Source of the DNA: Planctomycetota bacterium
Lineage (GTDB): Bacteria; Planctomycetota; Planctomycetia; Planctomycetales; Planctomycetaceae
Length of the DNA stretch: 33,860 bases
Direction: 5' to 3'
NCBI GenBank assembly: GCA_016872645.1
Contig: VGZH01000063.1
Location: 1 to 33,860 of the forward strand
Below the pieces are notes generated by a model that made no database searches, was not told where the DNA came from, and worked only from the letters and a program-made list of their open reading frames with translations. Within the stretch, counting starts at the first letter, position 1; each line of letters opens with the position of its first letter. The position numbers and the translations under genes are program-made. Below are positions 1 through 7,914 of this stretch, piece after piece.

Positions 1-5
1 AAACG

Positions 6-743
6 TCACGCCACTCGGCGATATTCCGCGTCCAAGCCGCTCGCCAGAAACTGGATCACGCTCGGAGCCAGATGATTGAAGTACTCCCACGAGTGCCCGC
101 CGTGTGATGTCGTGAAGTCACGCTCGAAGGGGACGCCGGACGAGTTCAATTTGCTGACGAGCTTCTCGACGCCGGGCAACGCATCGCGATCGGTCGGATC
201 GCACGCGAGAAACTGATGCCGCGGCCAGTTCAAGCCCTGCACCTGCAACGTCGCCGTCTGCTGCCGAGCTGCTTCTTGATCGACGAACATCTCATCGAGC
301 GGCAGTCCATGTCCCAGCCACTCCTGAAGGTCGATCACCGGCGAGATCGCGGCGACAACCGGGAATTCGTTCGGATGCCGATACGCCAACTGCAGGACCC
401 CTTGTCCACCCATGCTCACGCCGAACGCGGCCAACGCGGGAGGCTTCACCTGCCAGGTTGCCTCCAACCACGGCAGCACGTTCGAGCGAATGTGCCCGAG
501 CGGCGACAGCTCGGCATCAAACTCCGGGCAAACCACCGGCAGCCACCACGAACGCTTTCCATGCGGGCAAATCGCTCGCAGGCCGAGTCGTTCGAGTTCC
601 ACGGTGTACGCCGCGTTACCCGCGAGCGTCTGCAAGCCGTGTCCGTGCAGAAAGAGCACAGCTCGCGCGGGATCACTCGGCCGAGACGGTTCAAAGATGT
701 CGGCCGCTTTGCCGGCGATTTCTAGGGTTTGCCAACCAGACAC
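6..743 (-). CDS. Putative esterase (esterase D / S-formylglutathione hydrolase-like alpha/beta hydrolase)
   Basis: A 245-residue alpha/beta hydrolase, probably a cytoplasmic carboxylesterase, as no signal peptide is visible. The oxyanion-hole region is FLHGHG (about residues 31-36). The nucleophile elbow is GVSMGGQG with Ser110. The likely catalytic His is His217 in GGHSWEYF, which resembles the HSWxYW ending of the esterase D family (PF00756). The acid is probably one of Asp182 or Asp185 in CDPTDRD. The start is GTG, with AAAAGG about six bases upstream, and no upstream ATG suits better. The length is slightly short for the family (about 280 residues). The gene reads in the same direction as the DUF1501 gene behind it but is separated from it by 151 bases. 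Substrate unknown. Confidence 0.8.
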   Translation of the reverse strand: MSGWQTLEIAGKAADIFEPSRPSDPARAVLFLHGHGLQTLAGNAAYTVELERLGLRAICPHGKRSWWLPVVCPEFDAELSPLGHIRSNVLPWLEATWQVKPPALAAFGVSMGGQGVLQLAYRHPNEFPVVAAISPVIDLQEWLGHGLPLDEMFVDQEAARQQTATLQVQGLNWPRHQFLACDPTDRDALPGVEKLVSKLNSSGVPFERDFTTSHGGHSWEYFNHLAPSVIQFLASGLDAEYRRVA

Positions 744-894
744 GAGAAGCCTTTTCGATCACAGTTTCGCAGGAGGAGAAACAGAGTGCAGAGTGAAGAG
801 TGCAAAATGCAAAATCAAGAAGTCGGCAACGACAACATCTGTCCGACACTCTTACCTTTGAACGAGTCACTTTGCACTGCTTTTCGCCCGACCA
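744..894. other. Intergenic spacer with simple A-rich repeat
   Basis: This 151-base gap separates two minus-strand genes. It contains a degenerate direct repeat around 783-813, in which short units of the type GAGTGCA / GAGTGAA / GAGTGCAAAATGCAAAAT follow each other. No open frame, RNA gene or clear terminator was seen. Confidence 0.4.
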
Positions 895-2376
895 TCACGT
901 CAGCACGTCGCGCAGGACGTGCCCATGCACGTCGGTCAGGCGGCGTTCGATGCCGTTGTGATAAAAACTCAACCGTTCGTGATTCAGGCCGAGCAGATGC
1001 AGAATCGTGGCGTGCAGGTCGTAGATCGTGGAGGCGTTCTCGACCGCTTGATGACCGAACTCGTCGGTCGCGCCGTAAGAGAACGGAGTCTTTACGCCTG
1101 CGCCGGCCAGCCAGACGGTGAAGCCTTTCGGGTTGTGATCGCGGCCGTTCGCTCCCTTTTGGAAGGTTGGCATCCGTCCGAATTCCGTGACCCACGCGAC
1201 GAGTGTGTCTTCCAGCAAACCGCGTTGCTTGAGATCGCGCAGCAGAGCGGCACACGGTTGATCGAGGATCGGCGCGTGAACCGAATACTGCTGCTGAAGA
1301 GTTTTGTGTCCATCCCAATTACCGACACCCTCGCCCATCGCGTACGAGCCGTTGAAGAGTTGCACGAATCGCACGCCCCGCTCGATCAGCCGCCGAGCCA
1401 GCAGGCAGTTCCGCGCGAAGCCGGCTTTGTTCTTGTTCTCGTCCTGAGTGCCGTAAGCCTCGTGAGTCGCTTTCGATTCGGCTTCGAGATTCGCGACGGT
1501 CGCCGCGCTGATCTGCATCTTCGCGGCGAGTTCATAGCTGGCGATTCGCGCGAGCAGTTCAGTGTCGCCCGGATTGCGTTCCAAATGCTTCTCGTTAAGC
1601 CGCCGCAGGAAGTCGCGTGTCGCAAGGTCTGTCGACTCGGAAATCTCCGGCGGGCGGCGCAGGTTCGGAATCGGTTTGTCGGCGGTGAATGGCGTTCCTT
1701 GAAACGCGGCCGGCAGAAACTTCGAGTTCCAATGACTCGCGCCGATCTGCGGCACGCCGCGCGGATCGGGGATCGCCACGAACGCCGGCAGGTCGGAGCA
1801 CTCGCTCCCCAACGCGTAGCTGACCCAACAACCGACTCCGGGGAAGCCGTCGAGGATGAAGCCGGTGCTCATCTGATTTTCCGCCGGTCCATGCGTATTC
1901 GACTTGGCTGTCATCGAATGAATGAAGCACATGTCGTCGCTCAGACCGGCGAGTTGCGGCAGCAATTCGCTGACCATCTTGCCAGACTCACCACGGGGCC
2001 GGAACGTCCACAGTGGCTTGATCAGATTACCGTTCTCTCCCTGAAACGTGATGAGCTTGTCGGACCCCGGCATCGGTGTGTCGTGTCGCTTAACTAACTC
2101 CGGCTTGAAGTCGAACGTGTCGACATGGCTCACAGCGCCCGAGCAAAAAATCATCAACACGCGATTCGCCCGTCCCGCGAAGTGTGCCGGCCGAGCGGCA
2201 TACGGAGTCGCCGGATTGATCTTCGGCCGGATCGGCGATCGGTCTTCCGCCGACAATCCGTTTTGCGCGAGCAACGTCGCCAGAGCGAGACCGCTCAACC
2301 CGTGGGCCGAGTCGTTCAAGAAGCGACGCCGGTCGAGCAACCGCAGTCCGATCGGTGAAATCTGAGAGGCTGTCAT
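895..2376 (-). CDS. DUF1501 family protein with Tat-like leader
   Basis: A 493-residue member of the DUF1501 family (PF07394), which is abundant in planctomycetes and structurally related to sulfatases and alkaline phosphatases; its biochemical role is not established. The N-terminus carries a twin-arginine-like stretch (LLDRRRFL, residues 13-20) followed by a hydrophobic segment, so Tat export is likely. Family signatures are the [17 protein letters not shown] region near the N-terminus, NWDGH, the EFGRMP motif and GRDHNP near the C-terminus. The ATG at 2376 is preferred to an upstream TTG at 2394 because it puts the RR motif at the normal distance. It is divergent from the BatA-like gene across 65 bases. 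A DUF1549/DUF1553 partner, often adjacent to such genes, is not adjacent here. Confidence 0.9.
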   Translation of the reverse strand: MTASQISPIGLRLLDRRRFLNDSAHGLSGLALATLLAQNGLSAEDRSPIRPKINPATPYAARPAHFAGRANRVLMIFCSGAVSHVDTFDFKPELVKRHDTPMPGSDKLITFQGENGNLIKPLWTFRPRGESGKMVSELLPQLAGLSDDMCFIHSMTAKSNTHGPAENQMSTGFILDGFPGVGCWVSYALGSECSDLPAFVAIPDPRGVPQIGASHWNSKFLPAAFQGTPFTADKPIPNLRRPPEISESTDLATRDFLRRLNEKHLERNPGDTELLARIASYELAAKMQISAATVANLEAESKATHEAYGTQDENKNKAGFARNCLLARRLIERGVRFVQLFNGSYAMGEGVGNWDGHKTLQQQYSVHAPILDQPCAALLRDLKQRGLLEDTLVAWVTEFGRMPTFQKGANGRDHNPKGFTVWLAGAGVKTPFSYGATDEFGHQAVENASTIYDLHATILHLLGLNHERLSFYHNGIERRLTDVHGHVLRDVLT

Positions 2377-2441
2377 GGCGGCAAAGCAAAACAAGCGGAC
2401 CCGCGCCGGTCAACCGGTAGTCTGGTAGGATTCGATCCGCA

Positions 2442-4715
2442 ATGACCATAACCTCGCTCCACCTGCTTGCCTTCGGCTTTGCCAGTCCCGCTTTGCTGGG
2501 TTGGCTGGCGTTGGCGGCTGTACCGGTGTTAATTCACTGGCTGTTCCGCCGCCGCTATCGCGAAGTGACTTGGGCAGCGATGCAGTTCCTTCATGCGGCG
2601 GCTCGCAAGCAGTCGCGACGGACTCGGTTGGAGCAACTGCTGCTGTTGGCGGCGCGAATGCTGATATTGACGCTGATTGTGCTCGCGTTCGCGCGGCCGC
2701 GCTGGGCGGACGGCGACAAGCTTGTGGCCTCATCCCCACCGACGTTACGAGTCATCGTGCTCGATGCGTCACTGAGCATGGGACGGAAGACGGCGGCTGC
2801 CGAGGGCGATCCCTCCTCGACGTTGTTCGACGCTGGTAAGGCCATCGCGCGAGACCTCGTCAAACAAAGCCGCTCTGGCGACCGCTTCGCGCTGGCACGC
2901 ATTGCCGGGTCAGAGCCGCGATTAGTGATTCGTCAGCCGACGCTCGTGTCCAGCGGCGCGTTGGATGAAATCGACCGGCTGCCGCAGACGTTCGAGCGCG
3001 GAGATGTCGCGGCGACGCTGGAGCAACTTGCCGAACTGATTGCGTTGAAACAGCAGAACGAACGCTGCGAAGTCGTCGTGATTTCGGATTTTCAAGCAAA
3101 CAACTGGAGCGCGGGGCAGATTGACAACCTGCCCGGATTGGACGGACCGTCTAGAAACCTGCCCCACGAACTGGTGCTCATCGACGTTGGAACAGCGCAG
3201 CCGGACAACGCGGCAGTTGTCGGTCTGACAACCGATCCGCCAATCCTCGCCGCCGAGCAACCGATGTCCGTGACTGCGACGCTCCGCAATGCGGGAACCG
3301 TGCCGCTCACCGTGAGGCGAGTCGAACTCCGCATCAATGATCAGCTCGCGGAATCAAGACGCGTCAACTTGCTGCTGGGCCAAGACACGACGGTTGAGTT
3401 CTCACTGACCGCACCGGCATCGGGCGAGCACTCGTTGTCGGTACGGTTGGAAGGGGACTCATTACTGGCCGATAATGAACGCTGGTTGCCGCTCCGCGTG
3501 CGATCGGAGTTGAGCGTGTTGCTGGTCAATGGCCGCCCCTCGGCCCGTCTGCGCGACGCAGCGACGTTTTTCGTCGAGCAAGCCTTGTCCCCAAAAACGA
3601 TCGACCGAGCAGCGAGTTCGCGTTGGTTGCGAGTGACAACTGTGCCAGACTCGGATTTGCCGAACGTCGACCTCGACCGGCACGACGTGATCTTCGTCTG
3701 CGATGTCGGCACGTTAAGCGAACTGGACGTTGAGCGTCTGCGGCGCTTCGCCGAAAACGGTGGCGGAGTGATCGTGTCACTCGGTCCCACGGTTTCGATT
3801 GAGAAGCTCAACGAAACCGCGTTTGGGCCGCGAGGACTGCTGACTCTGCGATTGAACGATGTCGTCACGAGTACCAACGCCGATGGCACGCCGTCGGTCT
3901 TCGGCTTTGATCCAGGTGACTTGAGCCACCCGTTGCTGCACGAGTTTCGAGGCAATCCCGGAGCGGGTTTGGAAACGGCGCTCATTCGGCAGTTCGTACG
4001 TGCCGAATCGAGTGACCAAAAACGGCTCGACAGCGATGTCGCGCTCCGTTTTTCCAACGGCGATCCGGCGATTGTGACGCAACCGCTCGGCCGGGGCCGC
4101 TGCGTGCTCATCACGACTGCACTCGACGAGTCGTGGGGCGAATGGGCCATCTGGGCGGCGGGCTTCGTGCCGCTGATCCACGAATTAACCGAATACGCCG
4201 CCACCGGACGCTCGCAACCGCGCGAAGCTCTCGTCGGCGAATTCGAGCAACGCGAGGTTCCGAATGGTGCGATCAACGTTACGCTGACGACACCCGACGG
4301 AACCACGAAGACACTGACGCCGGTCGATCGTGACGGTCGCTCACTAATCGTCATCAACGACACGCTTCGCCCCGGCAACTACATGCTGGCGAGCGGCAGC
4401 ACGAGCGAACGTTTCGCGATCAACGTCGATCCTCGCGAGAGTGACCCTCAGCGGCTCGACCCGCGCGAGTGGGCCACCTCCGCTGACAACCCACAAGGTC
4501 GTGCGATCATCGTCCGCGACGAGAACTCGCCGGGAACGGCGGCAACCAACGATCCGGAAATCGACTCGCATTCGCTGACGATCAACCTGCTCGCGGCGGT
4601 GTTGGCTTTGCTCTTCATCGAACAAGCTCTGGCGTGGCGCTTTACGGTTGGAGCCGCAGTCGCAATCCTCTCGTTCGCTCTCGCCGCGATCTGGACGGCG
4701 ACGCAATTCCTCTGA
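2442..4715 (+). CDS. BatA/VWA-domain membrane protein
   Basis: A 757-residue membrane protein. Residues 1-90 match the aerotolerance-regulator N-terminal domain (PF07584): a hydrophobic helix with PVLIHWLFRRR and a second helix ending LAFARPRW. A von Willebrand A domain follows, with an intact MIDAS at Asp108-x-Ser110-x-Ser112. The middle part (about 260-350) looks like a CARDB-type beta domain. A glutamine-amidotransferase-like Rossmann region follows (VIFVCDVGTLS, GGGVIVSLGP). The last 45 residues form two hydrophobic segments. AGGA lies about 11 bases before the ATG. Such proteins usually sit behind moxR and DUF58 genes in stress or envelope operons. Here the only MoxR gene in the window is 25 kb away. 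The exact function is unknown. Confidence 0.88.
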   Translation: MTITSLHLLAFGFASPALLGWLALAAVPVLIHWLFRRRYREVTWAAMQFLHAAARKQSRRTRLEQLLLLAARMLILTLIVLAFARPRWADGDKLVASSPPTLRVIVLDASLSMGRKTAAAEGDPSSTLFDAGKAIARDLVKQSRSGDRFALARIAGSEPRLVIRQPTLVSSGALDEIDRLPQTFERGDVAATLEQLAELIALKQQNERCEVVVISDFQANNWSAGQIDNLPGLDGPSRNLPHELVLIDVGTAQPDNAAVVGLTTDPPILAAEQPMSVTATLRNAGTVPLTVRRVELRINDQLAESRRVNLLLGQDTTVEFSLTAPASGEHSLSVRLEGDSLLADNERWLPLRVRSELSVLLVNGRPSARLRDAATFFVEQALSPKTIDRAASSRWLRVTTVPDSDLPNVDLDRHDVIFVCDVGTLSELDVERLRRFAENGGGVIVSLGPTVSIEKLNETAFGPRGLLTLRLNDVVTSTNADGTPSVFGFDPGDLSHPLLHEFRGNPGAGLETALIRQFVRAESSDQKRLDSDVALRFSNGDPAIVTQPLGRGRCVLITTALDESWGEWAIWAAGFVPLIHELTEYAATGRSQPREALVGEFEQREVPNGAINVTLTTPDGTTKTLTPVDRDGRSLIVINDTLRPGNYMLASGSTSERFAINVDPRESDPQRLDPREWATSADNPQGRAIIVRDENSPGTAATNDPEIDSHSLTINLLAAVLALLFIEQALAWRFTVGAAVAILSFALAAIWTATQFL

Positions 4716-4747
4716 CCCCTTATCTCTAATCCCCTCGCCCATCGCTC

Positions 4748-5530
4748 ATGCCCGAAACCATCCAAGCCAGCATCTACGACTTCCCCCAGTATTACGAATT
4801 GCTGTTTGGCTCGGACTGGCGAGCGGAGTTCCACTTCCTGCAAGGCTGCTTTGAGCAGTACGCGACTCGCAAAGTGCGCAGCGTCTTCGAGCCGGCCTGT
4901 GGGACCGGTCGGCTGCTGCTGCAATTCGCGAAGGCGGGTTGCAAGGTTGGCGGCAACGACCTCAACGAGAAGGCGGTCGCGTACTGCAACGAGCGACTGA
5001 AGAAGCATGGCTTCGTGAAGAGCGTCACCGTCGGCGACATGGCCGACTTTCAACTGAAAGGACCGGTAGATGCCGCGTTCAACACGATCAATACGTTTCG
5101 GCATCTGCCGACAGAAGAGACCGCCGAAGCTCATTTGAAGTGCATGGCTGCGGCGTTGGCTCCGGGAGGGGTCTACGCACTCGGTCTGCACCTGCTGCCA
5201 ACTCGTGGGCCGCACGACGAAGAGGAGTCGTGGATTGCGCGCCGAGGGCATGTGCAGGTCTGCTCGCGCATGTGGTCGAAGAAAGTCGATCGCAAACGAC
5301 GAATGGAATACCTCGGCATGACGTTCGATATCTGGATGCCGACCAAGCAATTCCGAATCGAAGACGAGATGCACTACCGCACCTACACGGCGGCGCAGCT
5401 GTTCGATCTGCTGTCGCGAGTCCCCGAACTCGAACACGTCGCGACGTTTGACTTCGCGTATGACCTCAAGAAACCGGTGACGATCGGGCCGATGACGCAA
5501 GACGTTGTGCTGATCCTGCGGCGTTCGTAG
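4748..5530 (+). CDS. Class I SAM-dependent methyltransferase
   Basis: A 260-residue cytoplasmic methyltransferase. Motif I is VFEPACGTGRL (residues 46-56), which binds S-adenosylmethionine. Asp71 in GGNDLN is the expected acidic residue for the ribose. Residues near GDMADFQL form motif III, and LAPGGVYALGLH is the usual post-motif strand. The C-terminal third (DIWMPTKQFRIEDEMHYRTY) is a beta-rich insertion typical of small-molecule methyltransferases of the Methyltransf_25 type. It follows the BatA-like gene after only 32 bases and may be co-transcribed with it. The substrate cannot be read from the sequence. Confidence 0.85.
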   Translation: MPETIQASIYDFPQYYELLFGSDWRAEFHFLQGCFEQYATRKVRSVFEPACGTGRLLLQFAKAGCKVGGNDLNEKAVAYCNERLKKHGFVKSVTVGDMADFQLKGPVDAAFNTINTFRHLPTEETAEAHLKCMAAALAPGGVYALGLHLLPTRGPHDEEESWIARRGHVQVCSRMWSKKVDRKRRMEYLGMTFDIWMPTKQFRIEDEMHYRTYTAAQLFDLLSRVPELEHVATFDFAYDLKKPVTIGPMTQDVVLILRRS

Positions 5531-5533
5531 CCA

Positions 5534-5552
5534 TCATCGCTCCGCGCGATGA
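5534..5552 (+). terminator. Hairpin behind the methyltransferase gene
   Basis: TCATCGC and GCGATGA form a perfect 7-base stem around a 5-base loop, 4 bases after the stop codon. A short pyrimidine stretch (CCTTCTTG) follows rather than a clean T run, so this is either a weak intrinsic terminator or one of the dispersed hairpin repeats seen elsewhere in this window. The rest of the 219-base gap up to 5749 shows nothing recognisable. Confidence 0.4.
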
Positions 5553-5749
5553 GCCTTCTTGCTCATACACTTGGAACGCTTCAGGCCGTTCGTGGTTCGC
5601 ACGCATCAGGTTCGTCACGAGGAGTGGTGACGGCGACGTCGAGGATGCCTGAGGGCGGAACTCCGAACTTTTGCTAGCCGAAATGCCGATACCAAGCTAC
5701 GATCAACCGCGATTGATGCGTTTCCTTTTCGGCCGGAGATTCTCGAAAC

Positions 5750-7180
5750 ATGCTGACGATGCTTGGAAGTCCGCGAAGGTGTTGTGACGGAATCACTCGG
5801 CGCGAAACGCTGAAGGCCGGGGCGTTATCGGCACTCGGCGGGTTTGGCCTGCCACAGATGCTGGCGGCCGAGCAGGCGGGGCACGTCGGACACGCGAAGG
5901 CGAAGAACGTGATCTTCGTGTTTTTGCTCGGAGGCGCTGCGACCCAGGACATGTATGACTTGAAGCCGGAAGGTCCGTCGGAAACGCGCGGCGAGTTCCG
6001 GCCGATCGCGACCAGCGTCCCCGGCATCGATGTCTGCGAGCACCTGCCGCAGTTCGCTCAGTGGGCACATCGCACGGCGTTCATTCGCTCGATCAATCAC
6101 AAGGCAGGCTGTCATAACTGCCTGCCGTGTTACACCGGCTATGACTTGATGCCTCCCGATCAACACCCGCGCGATACCGATCCGCCGAGCATGGGGTCGA
6201 TCTGCGAATACCTCGGCGCAGGACAGAAGAAGCTGCCCGATTACGTTTACATGCCGGTCTGGCTCGGCTGGGGCCAGGCGTTTCGCCGAGCGGGACCGTA
6301 CAGCGGCTTCCTCGGCAAACGCTTCGACGGACTGACGACCGAGTCGATGCCGTACTACGACAAGGACGGGTTCGTACCGGTGCCCGGCAATCCGCAGATC
6401 GTGCGCGGCGCACCGCTTCTACCAAACAGCGTCCTGAAGGACGGGATGACCGTCGACCGACTGAACTCGCGCCGCTCGTTGTTGCAACAGATCGACGACC
6501 AACGTGCGAAAGCCGAGCAAGCCCTCGCGACCGCGTCGTTCGACCGCAATCAACAGCGAGCGTTCGACGTGCTGACCTCCTCGAAGCTGCGTACCGCGTT
6601 CGATCTGAGCCTCGAAGACCCGAAGACGGTCGATCGCTACGGCAACACGCTGTTCGGGAACTCGACCCTGATCGCTCGGCGGTTGATCGAGCAAGGCGTG
6701 CGCTTCGTGAACGTGACTTGGGATTTGTTCTGGGGGCCAGTCAACGTCGATTATGACGCTTGGGACACGCACCACAAAAACTTCCAAATCCTGAAAAACA
6801 ACAAGCTGCCCGGCTTCGACCAAACAATGTCGGCGTTGATGGCCGACTTGCAGGCTCGGGGGATGTTGGACGAAACATTGATCTGCGTCACCAGCGAAAT
6901 GGGCCGCACACCGCGTGTGAATGGCAACGCGGGCCGCGATCATTGGACGAACTGCTACGGCTCGCTGCTGGCCGGAGCCGGCATCCGCGGCGGCACGGTT
7001 TACGGAGCCTCCGATTCGCAAGCTGCCTATGTGAAGGACAAGCCGGCACGCCCCGCCGATCTGTGTGCGACGATCTATCGCTGCCTCGGTATCGACCCGG
7101 AAATGCGCGTCCCCGATCACAACAACCGCCCGGTCGAAATTGCTCAAGGCGGGCAGCCGATTGAAGAAGTTTTGGCGTGA
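5750..7180 (+). CDS. DUF1501 family protein, Tat-exported
   Basis: A 476-residue DUF1501 protein (PF07394), a second and distant paralogue of the one at 895-2376. The N-terminus has a clear twin-arginine motif, TRRETLK (residues 16-22), followed by AGALSALGGFGLP, so export of the folded protein is expected. Signatures of the family are NVIFVFLLGGAATQDMYDLKP, DAWDTHHKN, EMGRTPRVNGNAGRDH and AGAGIRGGTVYG. GGAG lies about 12 bases before the ATG. Downstream on the same strand are a PPC-domain protein and a DUF1549/DUF1553 protein. That combination is common in planctomycetes and probably acts together outside the cytoplasm, though the substrate is not known. Confidence 0.92.
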   Translation: MLTMLGSPRRCCDGITRRETLKAGALSALGGFGLPQMLAAEQAGHVGHAKAKNVIFVFLLGGAATQDMYDLKPEGPSETRGEFRPIATSVPGIDVCEHLPQFAQWAHRTAFIRSINHKAGCHNCLPCYTGYDLMPPDQHPRDTDPPSMGSICEYLGAGQKKLPDYVYMPVWLGWGQAFRRAGPYSGFLGKRFDGLTTESMPYYDKDGFVPVPGNPQIVRGAPLLPNSVLKDGMTVDRLNSRRSLLQQIDDQRAKAEQALATASFDRNQQRAFDVLTSSKLRTAFDLSLEDPKTVDRYGNTLFGNSTLIARRLIEQGVRFVNVTWDLFWGPVNVDYDAWDTHHKNFQILKNNKLPGFDQTMSALMADLQARGMLDETLICVTSEMGRTPRVNGNAGRDHWTNCYGSLLAGAGIRGGTVYGASDSQAAYVKDKPARPADLCATIYRCLGIDPEMRVPDHNNRPVEIAQGGQPIEEVLA

Positions 7181-7228
7181 TGTTGGGTGTTCGGACGGGG
7201 CGATGAGCTTTGCAGAACTCGGTTGCCG

Positions 7229-7640
7229 CTACTGAAGTCGAACGACGCATTTCGGCAACGCCTGCTTCCGTTCGGCGATGCCGGCCGCTGTGACTTGCGT
7301 GTCACTCGCAACAAATCCCGCCAGTTGAGCCAGCCCTCGAAGATGCACAACTCCGGCATTGATGATCCGCGTCTTGGACAAGTTGAGGACGAAGGGGCCT
7401 TTCAAAAGACTCAGAGGTTTACACCCATCGTCACCCATGGTGAGCCCAACCAATCCCAGTTGTTCCAAGTTTTGCAAATCGGAAAGTTGATAAAGCCCGG
7501 CGTTCCTGATCGGAAATATCGTCGAGAGTCAGGCTGGCAAGTCTCTGCATCAATCGTGGGAATTGTCGCAGCCCCTCGTCGGTCATCTGCGCGAGCCTGA
7601 ATTGGAGAGTGCGAAGCTGTTCGAGAAGTCCCGCAACCAA
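7229..7640 (-). pseudogene. Frameshifted leucine-rich-repeat protein remnant
   Basis: Two minus-strand reading frames together spell a planctomycete-type LRR protein. The upstream frame (from 7640) reads LLEQLRTLQ, MTDEGLRQFPRL and LASLTLDDI. The downstream frame, to the stop at 7229-7231, continues with RNAGLYQLSDLQNLEQLGL, LNLSKTRIINAGVVHLRGL, SDTQVTAAGIAE and the typical family ending KQALPKCVV. The two frames join at about 7505-7530, so one frameshift breaks the gene. A third frame just upstream (about 7610-7665) has NWLRD, which may be part of the original N-terminal region, so more than one lesion is likely. No start codon with a ribosome binding site was found. Function of the intact family is unknown; LRRs mediate protein contacts. 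Confidence 0.75.
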
Positions 7641-7914
7641 TTGGCGTCGGAGTCATTGAAGCCGCGGACTTACGTTTCGATAGGCCCTCTTCTCACGCTC
7701 TTGATCCACGGTGTCTGCACCCGCACGACCGGCGCAATCGGACGTCGTTCGGGAAGTCGTCCCCCTTTCGCTTTGACCAATGGGGAGGGCACTTCTATAT
7801 TGACCAGCCAGTAAAGCCTTCCCAAACAACCGGAATGAGTCCCCCCTCGCCATTGGTCGCTGACGTGACAGGATGTGACGCCAGAGACTCCTACCTTCCC
7901 CAGGCGTGAGGTGC
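7641..7914. other. Non-coding spacer with a long inverted repeat
   Basis: The rest of the 734-base gap between the DUF1501 and PPC genes has no convincing gene. It holds a 14-base inverted repeat with one mismatch: ACCAATGGGGAGGG at 7776-7789 and its near complement at 7844-7857, separated by 54 bases. The promoter of the PPC gene is expected between 7857 and 7900, but no clear -35/-10 pair was recognised. Confidence 0.5.
7776..7857. repeat. 82-base element with 14-base terminal inverted repeats
   Basis: The arms at 7776-7789 and 7844-7857 are complementary except for one position (GGGG in one, GGCG in the other). The inner part has no coding signature. No target-site duplication is obvious outside the arms. 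It could be a MITE-like relic or simply a large RNA hairpin. Confidence 0.4.

Noticed and set aside
919-2097. Long open frame on the plus strand (392 codons)
   Set aside because: It is antisense to the DUF1501 gene, has no family motif, and is explained by the GC-rich third positions of the real gene.
3341-4378. Long open frame on the minus strand (345 codons), Ser/Arg-rich
   Set aside because: It is antisense to the BatA/VWA gene and has low-complexity composition.
4448-5500. Minus-strand open frame of 350 codons spanning two plus-strand genes
   Set aside because: It covers the end of the BatA-like gene and most of the methyltransferase gene, both with clear motifs; a real gene would not mirror both.
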